Below, piece by piece: positions 1 to 17,289 of a stretch of 64,000 bases of DNA. The notes under the pieces are model-generated. The model did not search any database. It was not told the DNA's origin and saw nothing but the letters and a program-made list of their open reading frames with translations. Where the stretch lies: contig CM114271.1 of assembly GCA_050084515.1 (NCBI GenBank), positions 60,078,001 through 60,142,000 of the forward strand, read 5' to 3'. Position numbers and translations under genes: made by a program. Within the stretch, counting starts at the first letter, position 1. The number at the start of each line of letters is the position of its first letter. The stretch comes from Blasia pusilla (Eukaryota > Marchantiophyta > Marchantiopsida > Blasiales).

Positions 1-465
1 AGAGGGATGTAGCAGAGATGGGAACTATCACATATTGTCCCTCCCTCTCATATGATTTGGTTTGAGACAACAAGTTGGGAGCCTTATGAGCGGTGCACAT
101 GGCTTGCGTTAGGTGAGACCTTCTTATTGAATGAGGCCTGATTTTTAAATGTGAGTATGAGTCAAACCCACACGTGGCTTCATTTTCATGTATGTCCAAG
201 CTCAAAATTTAAACATGTCAATGAGGGTATGTTGATTATGCCAGTTCTGTTGGGGCATTTGTTTTCATGTATGTAGAAGCTAGGTATTTCAACCTGTAAA
301 TGAGGCACTTGAATGTTCAAATTCTAGTGGGGCATCTTTGAAGGTTAGGATGAATTATTCACTGGTTTCAATTCCCACACGCAAGGTTCTCCAAAACTGA
401 CAATTATGCCAAGAGTCTCTGAGAGACAAAGATTATTGAGAGAACTTTGACATGTCGTTGAACTG

Positions 466-1193
466 CAGATTTTATTGGAGGATTCCACTTCAGAGTCAGA
501 TTCATATGATTCTGATACTTCCTCTCCCGAGGATGACGATATGCTCCGTCATCGTGAAAGCACTTCCTCAGATTTGAGCTTATACGAGGAAGATGAGTTT
601 GATGTTGATGAAGATATGTTGCAACTATACAAAATGGTGCAAGGAAGTAGATTTTTAGGGGATCAAAATTTGGTGCCTAAATCCAAAGACTTTGTGGATA
701 ATATTTTCCTTGTGTTACCCCCATATTCATTTAGGAAAGTAACCAGAATGCAGCGCAAGACTTTCCAAGAATTGTTAAGCCTCATTGAAGACCATCCTAT
801 CTTCTATTCGAATTCTTTCCATACCCAAATCTCTGTAAAAGTTCAATTGGCTGTGGCCCTTGGCAGGTTGGGGCATAATGGAAACGGTGCATGCTTAGCG
901 CGAACTCTATTCTTATGTGGCACATCCCATGGTTCAGTTGTAAACTACACTCGAAGACTTGTCGTTTCTTTGGTTGATAGATTGTCACAAGGGCTACAAT
1001 TACCCAATTCACAAAAACACCAAAGGATCTCGTAAGAATTTAGAAAACATGAATTCACATGATGTGTTGGACTGCTTGGTGGGATGTTATTCCCCCTCAG
1101 TCAAAGACCACGGTACTCTGGTGAGACATACTTTGATAGAAAATCTTATCATTCTATCAATGCGGAAGTTGTCTGCCCTTATATCTTATTAAA
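466..1193 (+). pseudogene. PIF/Harbinger-type transposase remnant (HARBI1-like)
   Basis: One reading frame runs across the region but is broken by in-frame stops at 1033 (TAA) and 1060 (TGA). An acidic N-terminal stretch is followed by a helical segment (around RMQRKTFQELLSLI and VQLAVALGRLGHNGNG) of the kind that precedes the DDE domain in Harbinger transposases. After the second stop the frame continues with CVGLLGGMLFPLSQRP and YFDRKSYHSINAEVVC, the start of the DDE_Tnp_4 catalytic core. The first catalytic Asp, normally in a VDGT motif, reads Gly here (GGT at 1078). The frame ends near 1193, so the other two acidic residues are missing. A possible splice acceptor (CAG) lies just before 466. 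This is a dead, truncated transposase. No partner Myb-like ORF or terminal inverted repeats were recognised. Confidence 0.75.
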
Positions 1194-1199
1194 ATATAA

Positions 1200-1800
1200 G
1201 GGTTTGCCACCCCTTATATCTTAATAAAGCAAGTATGTCATTATGCGCATTCTGGTTTAGTCCACTTCTTACCATGTGTGACAATTAAACTATCTTATTA
1301 GTCTGCTTAGAGTTAGGGTCTTCAGAGCCTCATGATGAAAAGGTGCTTAAATTCTTGTGAATCATTATGAGCAACCATCAATGAAATGAGGAGGATTTGT
1401 CTGTGCATGTTCAGTTGGCTCAACTTGACCTCTACTAGGAGTTCACAGGTAGGACTTGTGGGCTCATGATTCATCTTCCACTTCCTGTTGTTGGAGCTCA
1501 TGATTACAGGTTGTGTTCAACAACTATCTCTACCATCTACTTTTTTGCAATGATGTACCTCAACAACCATCCTCCCAGTTACATTATGGATTGCTGGACA
1601 ATATGCATTGCAGAGCACATTTGTTCCATCATAGCAAAAGGATACAAACCTACAACTCATGTTTGAAACAAACAGAGTTATATTGTGAAGCTGGATATTA
1701 TCTCCTGGTCAATGCATGTTTGGTTGTATAGAGTAGTAGATCATATTATGTAGATGTGATGTCTGCTATCTCGAGTTAGGGGGACCAAACTGCCAGCTAT
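1200..1800. other. Non-coding spacer
   Basis: Short overlapping open frames on both strands show no family signature or consistent coding character. I see no gene here. Confidence 0.5.
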
Positions 1801-1804
1801 GAGG

Positions 1805-1950
1805 GCGATTGTGTGGTCTCGATGTATATGCGTGAGTATACATTTTTTATGAGTGGATCGACCCGTGTGTTGGGAAGATCGGTGTTGTATGGTGTGTAGA
1901 TGTGACATGCGGCATGGATTGTGTAGCGATGTGTATGCGCACGAAAGTTA
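1805..1950 (+). repeat. Dispersed repeat, copy 1
   Basis: This stretch resembles 2440-2580 (same strand) and the reverse complement of about 36045-36235. All share a core beginning near GTGTGG and ending TGTATGCGCACGA. Copies 1 and 2 lie on either side of an LTR-like segment, so they may be part of that LTR family or a repeat carried with it. Confidence 0.6.
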
Positions 1951-1989
1951 TCACATCTTAGTTAGCCGAGAGGTAGAATTCTTCCATGT

Positions 1990-2455
1990 CGACCACATAG
2001 AGGGTCAGGGTTTTTTTTTTTTGTAACTTAGTCTTGAAATGTCGAATGAGGTTGGCGATAGGTCTGTTGCGTCGGGAATATCGTTTCTCATGAATTCCCT
2101 ATTTTGGTCTCTGTCAATTGTCAAGTGACTTATTGATCGAGTCAATGATCACCCGCTAACTTATGCATTCATGTTACCATTTGGAGGCTATTTTTGGAAG
2201 AAGCCTTGGGAGGAGCCTTTAGCTAAAAGGCTCTTCCCAAGGCTATAAGAGAGGGAGAGATGGATTTCCCAAGCCATCTTTCTCATGTAGGGCCTTAGAA
2301 GCATCTCTCTTGCTTTTGTGTATTGGAATTAGGGTGCTAGCGTCTAGATTCCCTCATAGTAGAGGGAGGATGTGGCTCGATAAGACTATGTAGATTCGAT
2401 AGTGGAGTTGACGGTATGAGTTGTTTCTACTTTGCTTTTGTTGAATGGTCTCAAT
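1990..2455 (+). mobile_element. LTR fragment of the family-2 gypsy element
   Basis: The sequence aligns by eye, with gaps, to the reverse complement of 26870-27310, which lies upstream of the gag region of the minus-strand gypsy element. Shared landmarks in order are a GTCGAATGAG-like start, AGGTCTGTTG, a stretch around AAAAGGCTCTTCC, CCATCTTTCTCATGT and GGTGCTAGCGTC. No internal retroelement coding is attached, so this is a solo or broken LTR on the plus strand. The ends are not sharply defined. Confidence 0.6.
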
Positions 2456-2580
2456 GTGTATGCATGATAATTACTTTTATGAATGGATTGATCTGTGTGT
2501 TGGAAAGATGGGCGTTGTGTGGTGTGTAGATGTGACCAGTGATGTGGATTGTGTAGCAATGTGTATGCGCACGACAAGGG
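2440..2580 (+). repeat. Dispersed repeat, copy 2
   Basis: Second copy of the repeat at 1805-1950, about 630 bp further along in the same orientation, ending in the same TGTATGCGCACGA core. It immediately follows the LTR fragment. Confidence 0.6.
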
Positions 2581-2584
2581 GTGG

Positions 2585-2962
2585 AGAATCCCCAACCTTC
2601 TCAAAGTTTACTGTGCATATTATATTTCTAAAAATACCAAGTCCTACAAATATTTAAAAGTCCTATTTTTAGACTAAATCTCATTGTTGGATGTGTGAGA
2701 GCACCCTCCGACTAAAGGGATACGATGGCATAATTATAAACTTCTATTTACAAAACCTCATTATATTTGGGGCTGTAATTATTTAGGGTACTGGGTTTTT
2801 ATCTAAGTTTTAATTGAAGAGTAGAATTATTTAGAAAAGTAAAATGATATTACTATTTTAAGATTTAACAAAATTAAAAATATTATTTAATTTTAATATG
2901 GAAAATATTTCTGAATTATTTTTTTAATAAATTTCGTGCGCAAGCACGGGCATGCTAACTAG
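2585..2962 (+). mobile_element. Candidate non-autonomous Helitron with 3' terminal hairpin
   Basis: The right end has the layout of a Helitron 3' terminus: a 5-bp stem (CGTGC at 2935-2939, GCACG at 2944-2948, 4-nt loop), then 10 nt, then CTAG at 2959-2962. The same layout occurs on the minus strand at 34670-34696, and similarly at 52977-53000. The body is AT-rich and non-coding. Part of it (about 2690-2790, from GGATGTGTGAGAG) resembles 52695-52775. The 5' end is not certain, and the base after CTAG is C rather than the expected T. Confidence 0.45.
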
Positions 2963-3900
2963 CACAACTAGTATGCACCCTGGCGCAGTTTAGGGAAGTG
3001 AAGTGTTCTGCATTTAGTGACTAAAAACGTAGGGGGGTCTTTAGGCCATAAAGGAATTTGTAATAATAGAGATAAGTAAGAATGAGATGAAGAAGTAAAA
3101 TTTGAAGTGAAGCAAAAGTAAGAGTTGCTTGATTGAATTATGAGGTTAATATTGTGAAGTATTCATAGCATTAAGTAATTGGAATTCATATATATATATA
3201 TATGGTATTCTAGTAAAATTAGAAAAGCAGTAGAAATTAGAGTTGCTTTATACAATCATTGTGTTCGATACAATGATTAAAAAGTATATCCTAATAACAA
3301 AAATTAATCTAATAGAAAAATTAATGATATATGAGAGTTAGATAAGATTTGGCTATTCTCACATTTAGTGTGGATTGATGTAAGGTAGTACATTCAAGAT
3401 GTTGGAGTGATCATAAAGAGTATAAATAACCATACTCGAAAACTACAAAGAACTTGGAATCATTGAGAGAACAATGCCTTGTAGAAATATTACTCTAAAT
3501 ATATGATGTTCTAAAGAAAAATAATGTGTGAGATATATCAAAGTTAGAAACGATTTGGAAATATTCATATTTAGTATGGATTGATATACATAAAAACATT
3601 TGAGTTGTTGGAATGATTAACAAGAGTCTAAATAACCTTAGTTGGAAACTACAAAGAAACATCATCATTCAGAGAACAACGCCTTACATATGTGATGTTC
3701 TAAAACTGTAGTGAGATATGCAACATGTATGTTCCAAGTAATGAAGTTAGTACAATCCATGTAAATTTAAAACTTGAAACAATGATATTGTGGAGGTGCA
3801 GAGTAGTGTAAGGTTATTATGGTATAGAACACAAGCACAACCAAAAGTATGTTATAAACTTTGTATTGGAACTACTAATCACATAGTAGGGATATTCAAT
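2963..3900. other. AT-rich non-coding spacer
   Basis: AT-rich sequence without a credible reading frame. A short AT microsatellite lies at about 3187-3204. Confidence 0.5.
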
Positions 3901-5392
3901 AGACTAAATTACAAGTAACTTAAGGCTAAGTTTGGAATCATTTTCTATCAAAGGTTTAACTTTTTTGCAAAATCACTAAATTGATCTCTAGCTACTTTGC
4001 ACCTTCCAACTTAAGCAAGTGGGAGTGACTATATCCACATATTGTATCTAGTCTATCCCAAAGAATTGATATCTTAATAGACAGTTGAGATGATCTCTCT
4101 TCTACATCACTGAGTGCAATAGAGTGCAAAGGTAATTACTAACATACTTTTATATAGCCGGCAAAAAAAACCCATGGATTAGACTGATAGTCCATACATT
4201 TAAAGCTAGACAATATAAATCAAGACAATAAACCTGAAGTATGTGATAGTGCAGATGTAAGGTAAGATTTGAAAAATCATACAAGAAAAAATATTGAATT
4301 AAAAAGGTTTAACTTCGCGTACATGTATAAGTAGCTAGAAATGAGTTCATAATGGAAAAGTAAAGTCTTTTACTACAACATTATATGAACCAAGTGACAA
4401 AATTTATATATAAGTATATTATGCTTAAAATAGTTGGCAGTAAATATTTATAATCCAATAACAAGATTCATGCAGAAGTGAAATATCTAGTGAACATTGC
4501 AACTATGGGCAAGCACATTGTGATGATCAAAACTTAGATGAAAATACAAATGTTTGATGACCGTGCAAAATGTTATTGCATTGCTTTAAATCACATTTGA
4601 GAGAAAGGTTATTGACACAAATATGTCTGTACTAATGAAAAAGACATGTAATATGGAAATATTCCTAAGTGCAAAGAGTGTTCAGAAAAGCCTCATTCTA
4701 AATAGGAACAAGCATGATAGCAATTGAGAAGGTTGTTTTGCAAGTAGAAGAGAAACCTAATCAAAATTATATTTATGCGCACTTGCGCTTGTTTGGTGAT
4801 GTAATAAAACCAATAGGTTTATAGGAGGTACTTGCACTACTACCTTGATCTAATCACAAGAAGTCCAACAGGTGTATTCATGTCTATGGTAGAATATGAG
4901 ACGCTCATAGTTTGTGCGTCAGGTGTGGAAGAAATAATGACGACATCATCAAAGTCAAGTAGAACTAGAAGTGTATAAGGATCATCAAGGTTAATTGGCA
5001 TAGGCTCAAACTTATGTAGATGACCAACTTCTTTAGATGTTTTCATACGCTCAGCGGATGTGTTGCCTTTGTAGAGGTCAAATCCAAGAGCATGCTTAAG
5101 TGTATATACATTTCATGTCTTTTTGCACATAGTTGATCCAATCTTATTCCACCAGAAATAATATTGAATAATCTAGCTTCCTCTCTTCTTGTCAATATGG
5201 TCTCTTTGAATTCTACATTCTTGAATCTCAACGCTTCCTTGTGGATCCATAAGAGCCATATATACCAGTCATGGATGCATAGTAGGATTAGAGTCCCTTT
5301 CAGAGTCAATTATGACCATATTGTGATGCTCGTGGTGGCCACTTGCCACTTGCCAATTTCCACCAAGCCTACTAGATTATTGCGTTGGTCAT

Positions 5393-5915
5393 AAATGGTT
5401 GCGCCCAAGGTTGCACAGAAACAAACCAATCCGTCCATGGAATAGACATATCCGGAAAAGTTCTGACATGTCCTCGGACATGCCCGGCTAGCACCCGAGC
5501 CCGTCCAAAGCCCGCCCGAAGCCCGCCACCTAGATGGAGCCTGCACCCGTTGCGTAGCTCGCATGGTGGGCTCAGGGCGGGCTAGGGCTAAGGCGGGCAG
5601 CTCACTGTCTAGTACGGGCTAGGGCGGGCTGGGTGCGGGCTAAGGCAAGCAGGCACCCCGGGCACGGGCTCGAGGCCCGCCTTGAGCCCGCACCCAAAGT
5701 CCGCAAGGTAGGCTCGAGGCCCTCCCAAGTCCGCCCCATGCCGGGCTACGGGCCACGCTATGGGTGCGGGCTCCAGGAAGGCTCGCATGCGGGCTTAATT
5801 GGATGCGGCTTGGGTGCGGGCCCGGGGTTTGCACCGACCTGTCCGTCCATCAGAGGGACATAAGTTCGTGGACATGGACTTTGATCGTATGCAACCTTGG
5901 CTGCGCCGCACTATC
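5393..5915. mobile_element. MITE-like element with GC-rich core
   Basis: The ends form an imperfect inverted repeat: GCGCCCAAGGTTGCA near 5401-5415 and, as reverse complement, GCGCAGCCAAGGTTGCA near 5891-5907. Inside, about 5450-5850 is a degenerate array of GGGCT/GCCCG-type words, strikingly GC-rich in an AT-rich neighbourhood. Open frames across it are low-complexity by-products. It interrupts the three-block pseudogene, so it is probably a later insertion. No target duplication was identified. Confidence 0.5.
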
Positions 5916-7140
5916 AAAAATCAATGAGGAAGGTTTCATGTGGACAAAGTCTGTCTCCATAGACATGTCCATGTCCGTTGACTTACGTCTGTCCTATAGA
6001 AGGACTTGTCCATGTAGGGCCCACCTCCCCCTTCTTTCTCATTCCTCCCACTTCCCTTCATATTCTGCACTTTCCCATTGCTTCCTCCTCCCATCTCCAC
6101 TCCCTCCCCCCTTATTGCCCCGCTCGTCTCCGCCCCCACTTTGCTTTCCATCATAAGCTATAAGTATGGGTCCCACCTCTTGCAATCCATGTCCGTGGAT
6201 ATATCTAGACTTGTCCATTTTTGTGCATCTATGTTACGGAGCCATACCAACAAATTGAACCTCCTCTTATGTGAGATGCACATGATAGGAGGTGCCACAT
6301 GTTATTCCATCAAAAAGTGTAGTCCCATATCATGACATTCATTGGTGCACCATACCATTGTTGTCGCAACTGCATAATTGAGGAGGAGGGACATAAAAGT
6401 AAAAAGAGTTGATATGATTCTAATGAGTTTATATTAAAATTGAGGTGGTAACAACTTACCAATTTATGAGAACTAGCAACATCATTATGACAATGTTAAA
6501 AGTTATCCATTCTAGTCCGAGTCTTGTTCTTGTAAGGATTTTCCTATGGTGTTGTGTATAAGGGTGTTACGTTGGATGAGTAGAGATGAGGCGCCAATAT
6601 AGGACTGAATTGAGATGAGAGAAAATTCTACTTAAAGGAACGGAGAAAATTTTGGAGAGTAAGGAAAATATGTATGATATGAATTTATAGGCATTCTCAA
6701 CATACCGTCTATGTAGTGCTTATATGTGTTGGAGATTTATCTTTTCATGGTGTACTGGAAATAGGTCTTTGATATTAAGCATGGCACAAAGAGGCATGGA
6801 TACTATGAACTAGATCAAGATTTTTAATATCTCGATGATTGGGAAAACACCTTCATTTATTTTCCAATGGTTATACAAGAGCAGGGAATATGATGCACTC
6901 AAGGATAGCAACTCTATGAAAGTAAGATAGTACAAAGCTAAGAATAATGAGAGGACAATATTGGACATTGGTTTTGATTGTGTAATGATTTTTTTATGCA
7001 TCTACACTTATGCAGATCACTAAGAAAATGAGGGTAAATAGCATGAAGGAGAAGGCACAAAACCTACCACTCAAAGCATATATGTGTCTCATTCTTTGAA
7101 ATCTTCCTATCCATACATCGGTTATGGGTAGGACGCTCTA
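5916..7140. other. Non-coding spacer inside the decayed Helitron segment
   Basis: No family signature on either strand. Words such as TGTCCATGTCCG recur near 5960-6010 and 6185-6215, similar to words just inside the GC-rich element, which may therefore extend further or be partly duplicated. Confidence 0.4.
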
Positions 7141-7143
7141 ATA

Positions 7144-7146
<3 letters not shown>

Positions 7147-7219
<73 letters not shown>
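7147..7219. repeat. (AT)n microsatellite
   Basis: An uninterrupted AT dinucleotide run of roughly 70 bp. It lies in the gap between blocks A and B of the three-block pseudogene. Confidence 0.95.
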
Positions 7220-7220
<1 letters not shown>

Positions 7221-7896
7221 TATTTATCAATGAGAACGGACTTTTTAACCATGTAATTTGTAATTCATACAAACATGTAGGGAATAGTAAGTGAATTGGA
7301 AAAACACACAAGCAAGACAATAATGGATACACAACATGCTTTTATATATTCAATGACCATGAAATTCAACACTATTTTTATGGTTTGAACATGGACTCTA
7401 GAGTCTAGATAAACAAGATAGATTAGTCATTCATTAATTCAGAATCTTAGAAGAGGAAGGGAAACTTGAAAATAAGTACTAGCCTAGAGAGGATTACTTC
7501 AATTTCAAAGCCATATTTACTATACTATACAACTTTGAAAAAAACATGGTATTTCATATAGTTTATACATTCCAGAATGTTTGAAGTAAATTTTCATTTC
7601 TTTCATGGTAATTTTTGGAGTTGTATGGGATATATATAATATTTCATGTTTTGTTGGATGTATTTGAATCCCATAACTGGCCTTGACTAATCAAGGCTTA
7701 AATCTTTCTATCAATGACTTTGTGTTCCCAAAATGTTGGTTGCTAGCCCGAATTGTCTAAGTACTTCATTTGATTTTTAGTAGGAATGGTATATCTTGGG
7801 GAAATATCATGTTGTTGAGCATTTTTTTCCTCCAAAATCATGCTTGCAAAGTCAAGGCAGGAACTTGCAAGACTATGTTAGACTTGTAAAAACCAT

Positions 7897-8235
7897 CTAT
7901 AATAGTAAAGAAGAAAAGTAGTTTCCAAGTGATTTATACACATATGGTAGCTGGCATAAATCAGAGACTAAAAGCATTGTTTTACTCGCGAACAGTTCAC
8001 GACAAGATTCTAGTGAAGCTTCGTGCAAGCACATGACCATATTATATACTAGTTTTGGAGTTAGCATAGAACATTCATCAACAAAAATCATTCGCGCATT
8101 CCCAAGTTGTAAGTAGGCCTCAGAACCTATAAGCATACATGGAAGATCTCCACGTATAGGAAAAGCATATGCAGAATGGATTGTAGAAGCATCAACATGG
8201 AATCTTGCAGTTGCAATCCTTGTGGTGAATGTCAA
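7897..8235 (-). pseudogene. Helitron PIF1-like helicase fragment
   Basis: A 112-codon open frame carries the middle of a PIF1-family helicase: an HVDASTIHSAYAFPIRGD segment after motif Ia, Walker B (MIFVDECSML), and the GDxxQLP motif in altered form (LVSDLCQLP, Gly to Ser). Each part has a counterpart in the longer Helitron helicase at 27290-28803, for example KDASTIHSTFTIPIRDD and VIVVDECSML. The Walker A end and the whole C-terminal part are missing. Block A of the three-block gene follows directly on the same strand. Confidence 0.75.
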
Positions 8236-8484
8236 TAGTGGATATATGTTCTAACTTTTCCAATATTTATGCAAGTAGGATATAAAGAAAATTTATCACA
8301 ACCTAGCATACCTTTAAGGACCCAAAGACCACACTTATGAGTAAGGACCAAAAAACCAGACTTGTGGTTACTTAATCCTTTGAAGAGATTGTTTTTCCTC
8401 ATCCAAACCACTCATATGTAATATGGAAATTTCACTTTTATCTGAATATATCCCTCTTGATTGACATCTTTGGAACCCATGGGT

Positions 8485-8640
8485 CTCTCATCTCAATTGA
8501 CATCTTAGGATAAAATATGTTTGTGAGTGTTATTGGCACAACAATGTTGCAAGCATCGTAGTGTCCTTGACGAATGCCCTTCACAATGACATCATGGAGG
8601 GATAGCAAATGCCCTCCAAATCAAATGCTCCAAATGCTCT
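8485..8640. repeat. Direct repeat, unit 1
   Basis: Resembles 8879-9030 in the same orientation over about 140 bp; both contain ACAACAATGTTGCAAGCATC. The units are about 390 bp apart. The function is unknown. Confidence 0.65.
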
Positions 8641-8878
8641 AAGTCATGACATCAATTCAATGTGAGATGATTACACAAACTTGTTAACATCATCCACAAT
8701 CAGGTACATCAACATAATCCAAATGGAAAAGCCTCTAGAGAAAAAAATTCTATCAATTTAACTACCTAAAGCTCACATAAGCTTTTGATAGGCGCAACTA
8801 CAAGTGTAACTAACATAAACCTCCTTGACTATTTCTATTATTTAGGTCTACTATAACATGCAAATCCTCAAATCTATA

Positions 8879-9030
8879 AATCCCTCTTGATTGAGATCTT
8901 AAGATGAAGTATATTTGTGAGTGTTCTTGGAGCAACAATGTTGCAAGCATCATGTTGCACTTGATGAATGTCCATCACTACAACATTGTGGAGGAATTGC
9001 AAATGACCTCCAAAAGAAACAAACCTTTTC
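8879..9030. repeat. Direct repeat, unit 2
   Basis: Second unit of the repeat at 8485-8640. On the minus strand the two can be read as similar peptides (around DACNIV and TLTNI), so the duplicated sequence may once have been coding. I recognise no family. Confidence 0.6.
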
Positions 9031-9159
9031 AAGATTTCCTTCCAAGAGAATGTAGGCCTGACGGTCCCATTCAAGCCGCAGTACAAGATATTCATCCACA
9101 ATGCACTGGGCACAATTAGAAAGACCTTGAAGTAGACTAGTCCCACGACTCACCTTACT

Positions 9160-9980
9160 ATATGTTTTCTGTGCTTCAACAACTGCCCAGATGATTGTAT
9201 CACTTTTCTTGTACTTGAAACTCGCTACAAACTATGAGTGGTCCGTGTTGAGTATTGAAAACTTTTCTCCCATATTTCTCACACCAAACAAAACAATTTG
9301 GGACTCACTTTGAAGAGAACTGAAAAACTTTTACCATCTCACCATAGTGGGAAAGTTGTCACTATGAGGATGTGCCCTAACGTAAATCATGTACAGTAGT
9401 CATCACTTACAAAATGATACAAACCAATAAGACCATCACACCACACAAATGTTGGATTATACGAGAGTTCTGAGTCCTCCAAGGAAAATACTTCAGCTTC
9501 TGGCGTAGTTTTACCTTTGCATCACTCTTATCGAAGATGGTTCATTTACTGGCCTGTTCTGGATACACACCACAATGTCTTCAAAAGATGTAAGGACCTT
9601 TGCACATGATTTAGTTTGGATCTAGACAAAGCCATGTGCACACAGATACATTTTTTTGTTCATTCATTTATGCATTTACACAACCAGGTTGTTAGCTGAA
9701 ACAAGGTGACCAGAAGTCGTGCAATGCACTTTGTTGCATATTCTTGAAGTGCATATTTGCTTCAGACTCGGACTCTATGGTGGTCAGTGTCTCTGCATTT
9801 TCAGAGTGGTGGTGATCAAAAGTCAAGTTCAACCTGTTGTGTAAGAACCTTCCTGATAAATATGCATTGTGAATCTATTTCTCGACTCCACTTATACTTA
9901 ACCCATGGTATCCTTCATGAAGCCACTTTTTTTGCACAGATAAATAGCATGGCCAAACGGCCTCACCAAGGTGACCCCGC
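9160..9980. other. Spacer downstream of the carboxypeptidase gene
   Basis: No recognisable gene. The right part probably includes the 3' UTR of the minus-strand carboxypeptidase gene. Confidence 0.4.
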
Positions 9981-9984
9981 ATAC

Positions 9985-10011
9985 ACCCTCAACATTCTTA
10001 TAGTTGAGGGT
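9985..10011. other. Perfect hairpin in presumed 3' UTR
   Basis: ACCCTCAAC and GTTGAGGGT form a perfect 9-bp stem around a 9-nt loop, 17 bp past the carboxypeptidase stop codon. It would be transcribed in the 3' UTR. Its role is unknown. Confidence 0.5.
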
Positions 10012-10027
10012 CGAGTGTTGTTTAAGC

Positions 10028-16212
<6,185 letters not shown>

Positions 16213-16362
16213 TCAATACAGGAAATCTGCAGCTTACTATCTTGTCACACAGTTCTTCCAGCCATGAAACGCTTGAGACTCCCTAGCAGACGGGTAGCGC
16301 CCAAGCTCGGGCTGCTCACGGGCAACGAAAGTGACACAGCTCACACCTCATCCGCGAATACT

Positions 16363-16374
16363 GCAATATATAAT
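16363..16374 (-). promoter_or_regulatory. Possible TATA box of the carboxypeptidase gene
   Basis: The minus strand reads ATTATATATTGC here, about 190 bp upstream of the ATG at 16179, the right sequence and distance for a TATA element with a moderate 5' UTR. There is no direct evidence of a transcription start. Confidence 0.3.
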
Positions 16375-16399
16375 GATCGTTGTCTGACCCTCGTTTTGC

Positions 16400-17040
16400 C
16401 GAGGCTCGTAACTTCCAAACGTCGGGGACGTATCACGTATTGGTGTCATAATTGCAGATAAGTGGATCTTGCTTCATGTCTCCCCACATTTCCTATCATC
16501 CTAACTCGCTCGTAGATAGCCCCTAGTTCAGATTTGGCAGGATTGCTTAAGGGAAAGCTTGCTACTTAGATGTTACATTAGTGGCATTTGACACTGAATA
16601 ATGCTGAAGAGGGATTAGGAAAAGGTGTTGGATTTTTTGGTCGGTCAAAAGGGCTTTGATGTGCCATTCATTCATGATAAATTGGAAGCTTTGTTGCTAG
16701 TGGGCCTAGCATTAAACCTTGGAAATCTAGGAGGAGCCTAGGTATGCAACTATACACAGCGATAATATGTCCGCATAACACATACAGGAAAAATGTGTCT
16801 GATTCTCCCTATGTAGTATGCCACTAATATACCCTACAACAAAAGTAGTAATGAACATTTGGGATTGAGAATTGAAGAAGAGCTGTGAAGACATTTGACG
16901 TGAAAAGTTTTCGTGGTAAGAATGAAAAGCGAATTATTTCTCCAAGGACATACGTGTAAAAACTTCCTCCGACGGTTGCAGTAAAAGCAGTCGCTCTCCC
17001 TTAGCACTATTGGATTCTAAAGCTTGTGCTCTAACTGCTC
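16400..17040. other. Intergenic spacer upstream of the carboxypeptidase gene
   Basis: No gene recognised. It may hold further promoter sequence for the minus-strand gene. Confidence 0.4.
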
Positions 17041-17050
17041 CTCATCCTTG

Positions 17051-17233
17051 GCACTTTCGGAACCTCGTGGACAGAAAACGGATAACTTTATTCCTTTTAA
17101 TCTGGTATTTTCCTCGCTTCCTCATTTGCCACACTAGCACTTTCGGATCCTCGTGGACTGAAAATGGATCACTTTATTCATCTAATCTGATATTTTCCTC
17201 GCTTCTTCATTTTTTTCACTCTAGCACTTTCGT
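17051..17233. repeat. Tandem repeat, about 87-bp unit
   Basis: The start word GCACTTTCG recurs at about 17051, 17137 and (as GCACTTTCG) 17224. The two full units share GTGGAC, GAAAA, GATCACTTTATT or a near match, and ATTTTCCTCGCTTC. Two full copies plus the start of a third, with scattered substitutions. Non-coding. Confidence 0.75.
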
Positions 17234-17289
17234 ATCCAATTTAGGGTCGGTGGATCTCCACGCGAGCCTCAAACGGGAACCGCTTTAGG

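Larger units (their letters stand above)
3905..7865 (-). pseudogene. Unrecognised three-block gene, decayed copy 1 (Helitron-associated)
   Basis: Three blocks on the minus strand match, in the same order, the three blocks of the gene at 19356-21366. Block A (7865-7650) reads LDFASMIL, then PRYTIPTKNQMKYLDNSG, a stop, and LISQGQLWDSN. Block B (about 5265-4840) reads KEALRFKNVEFKET, then ARLFNIISGGIR, then after a frame change FEPMPINLDDPYTLL and FDDVVI. Block C (about 4075-3905) retains a weak match, FCKKVKPLIENDSKL. Several stops and frame shifts make it non-functional. Block A begins only about 30 bp after a Helitron helicase fragment on the same strand. Between A and B lie an AT microsatellite and a GC-rich inverted-repeat element. 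I do not recognise the protein. It could be an accessory ORF of this Helitron lineage or a captured host gene. Confidence 0.65.

Noticed and set aside
5640-5863. Several Gly/Pro/Arg-rich open frames in the GC-rich element
   Set aside because: All frames on both strands are open because the sequence lacks AT-rich stop codons; the peptides are low-complexity.
7138-7332. A minus-strand frame made largely of alternating Ile and Tyr
   Set aside because: It is the translation of the AT microsatellite.
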